Below are positions 55,880-64,000 of a DNA stretch of 64,000 nucleotides, piece after piece. Numbering within the stretch: position 1 is the first letter of the stretch; each line of letters begins with the position of its first letter. Both the position numbers and the translations under genes were made by a program. The notes beneath the pieces are model-generated. The model was not told the DNA's origin and ran no database searches. It worked only from the letters and a program-made list of their open reading frames with translations. The stretch is from Archivesica marissinica (lineage: Eukaryota > Mollusca > Bivalvia > Venerida > Vesicomyidae), in NCBI GenBank assembly GCA_014843695.1, contig CM026386.1, forward strand, positions 87,253,642 through 87,317,641, in the 5' to 3' direction.

Positions 55880-58545
55880 TGTGAATATCCTCTTCTAACC
55901 TAACATACGTTGCCCCCTGTATTCTCATACATTCTAACTGTACTAGCAATGTGAATATCCTCTTCTAACCTAACATACGTTTCCCCTGTATTCTCATACA
56001 TTCTAACTGTACTAGCAATGTGAATATCCTCTTCTAACCTAACATACGTTTCCCTCTGTATTCTCATACATTCTAACTGTACTAGCAATGTGAATATCCT
56101 CTTCTAACCTAACATACGTTGCCCCCTGTATTCCCATACATTCTAACTGTACTAGCAATGTGAATATCCTCTTCTAACCTAACATACGTTTCCCCCTGTA
56201 TTCTCATACATTCTAACTGTACTAGCAATGTGAATATCCTCTTCTAACCTAACATACGTTTTCCCCTGTATTCTCATACATTCTAACCGTACTAGCAATG
56301 TGAATATCCTCTTCTAACCTAACATACGTTTTCCCCTGTATTCTCATACATTCTAACCGTACTAGCAATGTGAATATCCTCTTCTAACCTAACATACGTT
56401 TCCCCCTGTATTCTCATACATTCTAACTGTACTAGCAATGTGAATATCCTCTTCTAACCTAACATACGTTTCCCCCTGTATTCTCATACATTCTAACTGT
56501 ACTAGCAATGTGAATATCCTCTTCTAACCTAACATACGTTTTCCCCTGTATTCTCATACATTCTAACCGTACTAGCAATGTGAATATCCTCTTCTAACCT
56601 AACATACGTTTCCCCCTGTATTCTCATACATTCTAACTGTACTAGCAATGTGAATATCCTCTTCTAACCTAACATACGTTTCCCCCTGTATTCTCATACA
56701 TTCTAACTGTACTAGCAATGTGAATATCCTCTTCTAACCTAACATACGTTTCCCCCTGTATTCTCATACATTCTAACTGTACTAGCAATGTGAATATCCT
56801 CTTCTAACCTAACATACGTTTTCCCCTGTATTCTCATACATTCTAACTGTACTAGCAATGTGAATATCCTCTTCTAACCTAACATACGTTTCCCCCTGTA
56901 TTCTCATACATTCTAACTGTACTAGCAATGTGAATATCCTCTTCTAACCTAACATACGTTTCCCCCTGTATTCTCATACATTCTAACTGTACTAGCAATG
57001 TGAATATCCTCTTCTAACCTAACATACGTTTTCCCCTGTATTCTCATACATTCTAACTGTACTAGCAATGTGAATATCCTCTTCTCCTAACATACGTTTT
57101 CCCCTGTATTCTCATACATTCTAACTGTACTAGCAATGTGAATATCCTCTTCTAACCTAACATACGTTTTCCCCTGTATTCTCATACATTCTAACTGTAC
57201 TAGCAATGTGAATATCCTCTTCTAACCTAACATACGTTTCCCCCTGTATTCTCATACATTCTAACTGTACTAGCAATGTGAATATCCTCTTCTAACCTAA
57301 CATACGTTGCCCCCTGTATTCTGATACATTCTAACTGTACTAGCAATGTGAATATCCTCTTCTAACCTAACATACGTTTCCCCCTGTATTCTCATACATT
57401 CTAACTGTACTAGCAATGTGAATATCCTCTTCTAACCTAACATACGTTTTCCCCTGTATTCTCATACATTCTAACTGTACTAGCAATGTGAATATCCTCT
57501 TCTAACCTAACATACGTTTTCCCCTGTATTCTCATACATTCTAACTGTACTAGCAATGTGAATATCCTCTTCTAACCTAACATACGTTTTCCCCTGTATT
57601 CTCATACATTCTAACGTACTAGCAATGTGAATATCCTCTTCTAACCTAACATACGTTTTCCCCTGTATTCTCATACATTCTAACCGTACTAGCAATGTGA
57701 ATATCCTCTTCTAACCTAACATACGTTTTCCCCTGTATTCTCATACATTCTAACCGTACTAGCAATGTGAATATCCTCTTCTAACCTAACATACGTTTTC
57801 CCCTGTATTCTCATACATTCTAACTGTACTAGCAATGTGAATATCCTCTTCTAACCTAACATACGTTTCCCCCTGTATTCTCATACATTCTAACTGTACT
57901 AGCAATGTGAATATCTCTTTAACCTAACATACGTTTCCCCTGTATTCTCATACATTCTACTGTACTAGCATGTGATATCCTCTTCTAACCTAACATACGT
58001 TTTCCCCTGTATTCTCATACATTCTAACTGTACTAGCAATGTGAATATCCTCTTCTAACCTAACATACGTTTTCCCCTGTATTCTCATACATTCTAACTG
58101 TACTAGCAATGTGAATATCCTCTTCTAACCTAACATACGTTTCCCCTGTATTCTCATACATTCTAACTGTACTAGCAATGTGAATATCCTCTTCTAACCT
58201 AACATACGTTTTCCCCTGTATTCTCATACATTCTAACTGTACTAGCAATGTGAATATCCTCTTCTAACTAACATACGTTTTCCCCTGTATTCTCATACAT
58301 TCTAACTGTACTAGCATGTGAATATCTCTTCTAACCTAACATACGTTCCCCTGTATTCTCATACATCCTCTTCTAACCTAACATACGTTTCCCCTGTATT
58401 CTCATACATTCTACTGTACTAGCAATGTGAATATCCTTTCTAACCTAACATACGTTTTCCCCTGTATTCTCATACATTCTAACTGTACTAGCAATGTGAA
58501 TATCCTCTTCTAACCTAACATACGTTTTCCCCTGTATTCTCATAT
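55850..58545 (-). repeat. About 69-bp minisatellite (around 39 copies) inside pol
   Basis: Units of 'cattctaactgtactagcaa', 'tgtgaatatcctcttctaac' and 'ctaacatacgtt' plus 'cccctgtattctcata'. On the minus strand a unit encodes TYVRLEEDIHIASTVRMYEN and similar, the same peptide found once at the protease/RT boundary. Units of 69 bp keep frame; 70-bp and damaged units break it. Near 57900-58440 several units have multiple 1-bp losses. Confidence 0.95.
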
Positions 58546-58850
58546 ATTTTAGGTCAAAATAAAGCCTGACATTATTCTTTTGGAGGAAATCTAACCCTAG
58601 GATTAGGTTATGGTTGACCGACTTTACAACGCAAAGCTCTTGAAACACTACGGTACCACCGATTTTCATTATAATAATTATGCATCCGAGGGCGCATAAG
58701 GGAGTAGAACCTGCTGTTTGCAAGTTAATGGGCCTTTTGATTAATCTAGGCTTATTTTTCAGCCCCTTATATACCCTTTCATGCATAATCGAAATGTGTG
58801 CTCCACTATCTACGAGACTTCTATACTTCTGGTCATCAATGGACAACAGA
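58546..58850 (-). pseudogene. Gypsy aspartic protease
   Basis: MSIDDQKYRSLVDSGAHISI contains the DSG active site (LVDSGA), the ILGLDFLQKNNVRL segment near the C-terminus is the usual ILGxDFL motif, and the frame runs into the minisatellite. It cleaves Gag-Pol in intact relatives. Confidence 0.92.
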
Positions 58851-59065
58851 CATGAATTAGGACTTCCCGAAACATTTATAGTTACAGGTTTTCCATTTTG
58901 ACTATTAATATTGAGATTATCTCTAGATGTGTCGGTCTTATTAGTCTTTCTACTCTTTATACCGACCTCACCATAGAAAGAGCGTCCTAGTTTCCCCGCA
59001 TGTGACCTCTTTGACCTGGTAGGCTCTGCTTACCACCGTTTTGGTCAATGTTTCTATACACCGCC

Positions 59066-59404
59066 TTACCTCCACTCAGGAGAAATGTGGCCTACTTCAC
59101 CACACTTAAAACACGTGACCCTACGTTGTCGGGCTTTCCCACATTCTCTGGTCATGTGGCCTTGCTGCCCACATTCATAGCAAGTTATCCCCACATTGCG
59201 GACAATTCTACAGTCCTTTGGATGGTGCCCTCTCCCCTGGCATTTATAACAATATCTACCCCTGGAATGATTAATTTCCATGGGGATATGACCTACACTC
59301 TCTCTAGTCTGACTTTGAATGGGGTGGTCCTCTAATGCCCTATTCTGTGAATAGTGAAATTTAGGATTAGTTTGACCTCCGGCAACGGCAACTCGGTGTC
59401 TCAA
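59066..59404 (-). pseudogene. Gag nucleocapsid with three zinc knuckles
   Basis: Knuckles CYKCQGRGHHPKDC, CYECGQQGHMTREC and CFKCGEVGHISPEW fit CX2CX4HX4C, except that the last Cys of the third is Trp. Arg-rich sequence lies upstream. It binds genomic RNA in intact relatives. Separated from the protease by about 200 bp in another frame. Confidence 0.92.
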
Positions 59405-59479
59405 ATTGAGTTCCTTAGTGGCAATATCTTAGTCACTTAATATATGTTGCTCTTTTCTTAAGATAGTAACGTTTAACGT

Positions 59480-60063
59480 TTCGTTATTTATGAGGCCGTT
59501 CACAAAAATATCTACCAATTGATTCTGGACATCGGTTGCATTAAGATCTTGATAACCAGCTTCTGCGAATGATCGTAACCTTTCAACATATACCTATATG
59601 TTTTCAACTTTTCACCCAACTTCTGTTTGATTTGTCGGAGCAAAGTAAGGGATAAATGTTTATCAGGGATTTCACTAAAACTTTTGGCCAATTCCTGTTT
59701 AAAGTAACCCAATTGACACCTGGATGTGCCTCCCTATATCTTTGTATAACACCTGTTACCGGGCCCCGGGATGTTTGATTACGCTAACATAACACAATCT
59801 TGGTCAGACGCGAAGACCATTACTTTATATTTCTCTATTTCTCTGATCCAATCATGGTATAATTTCGGGACTCCCTCGAATGATTTTATTGTATTAGCAG
59901 CCCCCTGGCATCCTAGAATTAGTGACACATGACGTACATCATTCCTGATTGCTTGAAACGCAGCTTCAGTGGGGTCAATTGGTTGCGGTTGAGGTTGGGA
60001 CGGTGACATACCCTCATTTTGACCTCCGTACATGGGTTGGTAGGTAATAACTGATTGATGCAT
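59480..60063 (-). pseudogene. Gag N-terminal/capsid part
   Basis: Starts MHQSVITYQPMYGGQNEGMS, Gln/Pro-rich. Then NTIKSFEGVPKLYHDWIREI and VMVFASDQDCVMLA, a Ty3-type capsid motif region (F-G-x-W/Y-x-x-x-x). A stop at 59779 and a frameshift follow; a later frame has LTLLRQIKQKLGEKLKTYRY, in keeping with the end of the capsid domain. Confidence 0.78.
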
Positions 60064-60997
60064 TTTGGTGTTATTTGTACTCAGTTAAAATTACGGACAA
60101 ACATGATCTTGAATAATAATGGTTGCCTCCCTTTAAATATCTCTTACAGAACACCATACATCCACAATAAGATACATGACTTTCATTCTTATATTAAATT
60201 ATGTTGAAATTGGTGAACGTTTTTTAATATGACTTGTTTTAACATTACTTGCCAAAAATATATTTAATATTTCACTCACTGTCTTACATAATGTGCTACT
60301 AGTGGATGTTATTTAACATGCTGATTTTATAGTGAAAGCTACAGGCAGAATTTGGTTCCAATTATAAACACAGTTTGCTTTGAAAAATGTACAGATCCGT
60401 AACACCGTATATACATTTATAAGCGTAGTAAGCTATGTGCAAATGTAGTATGCAAACAGTTGTTGTGTTTTAACCAGCAGCCTATTCATAAACGTTTCGC
60501 ACAATTTGTCAAAACAATAGACAATGTTGACAAGCTTCACATTCCAACTATATTTAATATTTGTTTTAAGACATATTCAGCGTGCGCTTCTAGTATATGC
60601 GGACATAATGACAATGTAAGCATGTGCATCCATTGTATAGTGTCAGATTTTAATGGATTTTAATGCACCTAACTCATGGTGAAAATGTATGGAATTATAT
60701 GGTATTGGTTCGAATATTCATTATACTCCAGCACCAGTCACGTACAGTATTGCAGTAAGTTATTTATCTACATTATTTTAGAACCACAGGTAGTTAGAGA
60801 ACACTCATCAGCCAACATATACGTTTTCCATGTGAAAAATAACAATTTTGTGACACAAACATTACTAAATCAAAGAAAGTGTTCCTACCTCCAATCCTTC
60901 CATTGCGTTGTGTCTGCAACTTAACCAAAGGTTGATCCTGGTAATCATAGGCACCAAAAGACGTTCGTTGTTACGATGTGGACTCGGCGAGGCTCTC
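60064..60997 (-). other. Retrotransposon leader between 5' LTR and gag
   Basis: AT-rich, with no conserved coding signal. A tRNA primer-binding site next to the LTR was not recognised with confidence. Confidence 0.6.
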
Positions 60998-61637
60998 TGG
61001 ACGTAATCACAGCAACAACAAATTATTAATAGTATTTAATTACATCTAAGAGCCGACATTATAACCAACACAGAGACGCTAGTCTCAATAGTAACCAACA
61101 AGACTATCTCCCTGCCAAAGCTGTTCGAGATGGTTTTATAGACAATTGTGAGGAGAGCTATAAGATCTGTCGCCCACAATTCTTTTAACTAATCAAATTC
61201 ATTTAGCTTTTCAATTGTTGACAATTTGGCATGGAATATCAAATAGACTTGATCACACGATCATGCGTTTCCATGATCCTGTGATCCCGTCCGTGTCTAC
61301 TGCCAGAGAGAGTGCAACAACTCTGCAAACCATGCATTAATTCCGGCTTGCACCAGTCAATTCATTGTGTGTACGATGCTTAATAAGGACTCTACCACCA
61401 CATGTCTGGCGAAATCCCATATGATGGTTGCGTGATCCAAACAATGGAATTCCACCATCCATTTTATCAAGTGCAGACATGTATATCATATGTCCCCAAC
61501 ACAGGACGCATACACACACTGAACATACTTTTGTCCTATACATGTTTAAATAATTAAATTAAGAGAGTCATCAAAACATAAGGTAATTAATCACTACACA
61601 TGTATATAGGCGTAAGGCAAAAGGTAACTATGTTACA
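60998..61637 (-). repeat. 5' LTR of the gypsy element (640 bp)
   Basis: Partner of 49502-50272. It ends in TGTAACA on the minus strand at 61637 and lacks the 123-bp duplication. Scattered differences from the other LTR indicate an old insertion. Confidence 0.94.
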
Positions 61638-61799
61638 TGTGTGTGTGTGGCTAAATTGCTTCACATATCTTCATGAAGTTCATTGTGCTAATGTATGATG
61701 CAAACAGGAAAGTAGCCGACATGTTATTATAAATATTTTGCGTTTAATATTTTGTTTTAATGTGTGTGTTTTACGTTTATTTATCGTCGCTACCGGTTG
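61638..61799 (+). other. Resumption of segmental duplication copy 2
   Basis: Near-identical to 12664-12826 of copy 1, up to the gap ('gtagccgacatgttattata', 'ttatcgtcgctaccggttg'). Confidence 0.92.
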
Positions 61800-62799
61800 N
61801 NNNNNNNNNNNNNNNNNNNNNNNNNNNNNNNNNNNNNNNNNNNNNNNNNNNNNNNNNNNNNNNNNNNNNNNNNNNNNNNNNNNNNNNNNNNNNNNNNNNN
61901 NNNNNNNNNNNNNNNNNNNNNNNNNNNNNNNNNNNNNNNNNNNNNNNNNNNNNNNNNNNNNNNNNNNNNNNNNNNNNNNNNNNNNNNNNNNNNNNNNNNN
62001 NNNNNNNNNNNNNNNNNNNNNNNNNNNNNNNNNNNNNNNNNNNNNNNNNNNNNNNNNNNNNNNNNNNNNNNNNNNNNNNNNNNNNNNNNNNNNNNNNNNN
62101 NNNNNNNNNNNNNNNNNNNNNNNNNNNNNNNNNNNNNNNNNNNNNNNNNNNNNNNNNNNNNNNNNNNNNNNNNNNNNNNNNNNNNNNNNNNNNNNNNNNN
62201 NNNNNNNNNNNNNNNNNNNNNNNNNNNNNNNNNNNNNNNNNNNNNNNNNNNNNNNNNNNNNNNNNNNNNNNNNNNNNNNNNNNNNNNNNNNNNNNNNNNN
62301 NNNNNNNNNNNNNNNNNNNNNNNNNNNNNNNNNNNNNNNNNNNNNNNNNNNNNNNNNNNNNNNNNNNNNNNNNNNNNNNNNNNNNNNNNNNNNNNNNNNN
62401 NNNNNNNNNNNNNNNNNNNNNNNNNNNNNNNNNNNNNNNNNNNNNNNNNNNNNNNNNNNNNNNNNNNNNNNNNNNNNNNNNNNNNNNNNNNNNNNNNNNN
62501 NNNNNNNNNNNNNNNNNNNNNNNNNNNNNNNNNNNNNNNNNNNNNNNNNNNNNNNNNNNNNNNNNNNNNNNNNNNNNNNNNNNNNNNNNNNNNNNNNNNN
62601 NNNNNNNNNNNNNNNNNNNNNNNNNNNNNNNNNNNNNNNNNNNNNNNNNNNNNNNNNNNNNNNNNNNNNNNNNNNNNNNNNNNNNNNNNNNNNNNNNNNN
62701 NNNNNNNNNNNNNNNNNNNNNNNNNNNNNNNNNNNNNNNNNNNNNNNNNNNNNNNNNNNNNNNNNNNNNNNNNNNNNNNNNNNNNNNNNNNNNNNNNNN
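61800..62799. other. Assembly gap (1000 N)
   Basis: Exactly 1000 N, a placeholder of unknown real length. It hides where the copy 2 counterparts of exons 13222, 16446 and 18156 would begin. Confidence 0.99.
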
Positions 62800-64000
62800 C
62801 CGTGGTTACACCCGATAACTATTCTAACAGGGATCTCCGTGGTTACACCATATAACTATTCTGACAGGGATCTCCGTGGTTACACCAGATAACTATTCTA
62901 ACAGGGATCTCCGTGGTTACACCAGATAACTATTCTAACAGTGGATCCCCGTGGTTACACCAGATAACTATACTAACAGGGAGCTCCGTGGTTGCACCAG
63001 ATAACTATTCTAACAGGGATCTCCGTCGTTACTCCATATAACTATTCTGACAGGGATCTCCGTGGTTACACCATATAACTATTCTAACAGGGAACTCCGT
63101 GATTACACCATATAACTATTCTAAAAGGGATCTCCGTGGTTACACCATATAACTATTCTAACAGTGATCTCCGTGGTTACACCATATATCTATTCTTACA
63201 GGGACCTCCGTGGTTACACCAGATAACTATTCTAACAAGGAGATCCGTGGTTGCACCATATAACTATTCTAACAGGGACCTCCGTGGTTACACCCGATAA
63301 CTATTCTAACAGGGATCTCCGTGGTTACACCAGATAACTATTCTAACATGGAACTCCGTGGTTACACCATATAACTGTTCTAACAGTGATCTCCGTGGTT
63401 ACACTAGATAACTATTCTAACAGGGATCTCCGTGGTTCACCAGATAACTATTCTAACAGGGATCTCCGTGGTTACACCATATAACTATTCTAACAGGACC
63501 TCCGTGGTTACACCATATAACTATTCTAACAGGGATCTCCGTGGTTACACCATATAACTATTCTAACAGGGATCTCCGTGGTTACACCATATATCTATTC
63601 TTACAAGGATCTCCGTGGTTACACCATATAACTATTCTAACAGGGATCTCCGTGGTTACACCATACTATTCTACAGGGAACTCCGTGGTTACACCATATA
63701 ACTATTCTAACAGGGATCTCCGTGATTACACCATATAACTATTCTAAAAGGGATCTCCGTGGTTACACCATATAACTATTCTAACAGTGATCTCCGTGGT
63801 TACACCATATATCTATTCTTACAGGGATCTCCGTGGTTACACCAGATAACTATTCTAACAAGGATCTCCGTGGTTGCACCATATAACTATTCTAACAGGG
63901 ACCTCCGTTGTTACACCCGATAACTATTCTAACAGGGATCTCCGTGGTTACACCAGATAACTATTCTAACATGGAACTCCGTGGTTACACCAGATAACTG
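62800..64000. repeat. 37-bp minisatellite array, continuing past the window
   Basis: About 32 units of 'ccgtggttacaccatataac' plus 'tattctaacagggatct'. Variants are agat/atat/cgat before 'aactattc' and gatctc/gacctc/gaactc. The array begins at or inside the gap and is cut by the window end. Confidence 0.96.

Larger units (their letters stand above)
49502..61637 (-). mobile_element. Ty3/gypsy LTR retrotransposon with env-like ORF, inactive
   Basis: Direct LTRs (49502-50272 and 60998-61637) flank minus-strand gag, protease, RT, RNase H and integrase, with integrase last: the Ty3/gypsy order. An env-like ORF and a further small ORF follow integrase. LTR ends read TGTAACA...CGTCCA on the minus strand, and a polypurine tract adjoins the 3' LTR. 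No matching target duplication is visible (left flank 'tccctc', right flank 'tgtgtg') and about 60 bp of host sequence is missing, so insertion or later rearrangement deleted the flank. Pol contains a 2.7-kb minisatellite. Many frameshifts and stops. Confidence 0.95.

Noticed and set aside
62800..64000. CRISPR-like array
   Set aside because: Repeats are contiguous without spacers, in animal DNA; it is a plain minisatellite.

Overview
This window is animal nuclear DNA: AT-rich, intron-rich, packed with minisatellites and transposons, and carrying two 1000-N assembly gaps. Phase 1-1 immunoglobulin (Ig) and fibronectin type III (FN3) exons, a Ty3/gypsy element with an env-like third ORF, a PIF/Harbinger element and a Polinton/Maverick-like element fit a marine lophotrochozoan, most likely a bivalve mollusc. 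The species cannot be fixed from sequence alone.

Host genes. A cell-surface Ig-superfamily gene lies on the + strand. Copy 1 is cut by the window start: Ig exon 7946-8254, Ig-like exon 13222-13554, FN3 exon 16446-16748, transmembrane exon 18156-18269 and a probable short terminal exon 18326-18357. A tandem paralogue follows: Ig exons 32135-32410, 39053-39328 and 42305-42613. The last is almost identical to 7946-8254. The two copies share intron sequence and the same intron minisatellite families (105-, 61- and 34-bp arrays), so window 1-12830 aligns with about 39430-49501 plus 61638-61799. The rest of copy 2 lies in or beyond the second gap.

Mobile elements separate the copies. Copy 1 holds a 4.9-kb TIR transposon (2074-6975) encoding a decayed PIN-like protein; its exact empty site survives in copy 2. 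Copy 2 holds a complete-ended PIF/Harbinger element (44936-46909); copy 1 keeps only its 3' end (9075-9493). Copy 2 is also interrupted by a 12-kb minus-strand Ty3/gypsy element (49502-61637). Between the genes lies a GC-rich, intronless, decaying Polinton-like viral element (21661 to the gap at 30750). It has remains of family-B polymerase, SF1-type helicase with HNH motif, DDE integrase, A32-type packaging ATPase, candidate capsid genes and several small membrane proteins. LINE fragments occupy about 35.5-37.8 kb.

The most unusual signal is that two minisatellites are built from an intron-exon junction of the Ig gene. A 48-bp unit (7529-7959) and a 33-bp unit (38657-39063) each carry the 3' splice site plus the first bases of the downstream Ig exon, giving 9 and 12 successive acceptor-like sites. 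The 33-bp array stays open and in frame with its exon. A third minisatellite (about 69 bp, roughly 39 copies) has grown inside the pol gene of the gypsy element from pol coding sequence.
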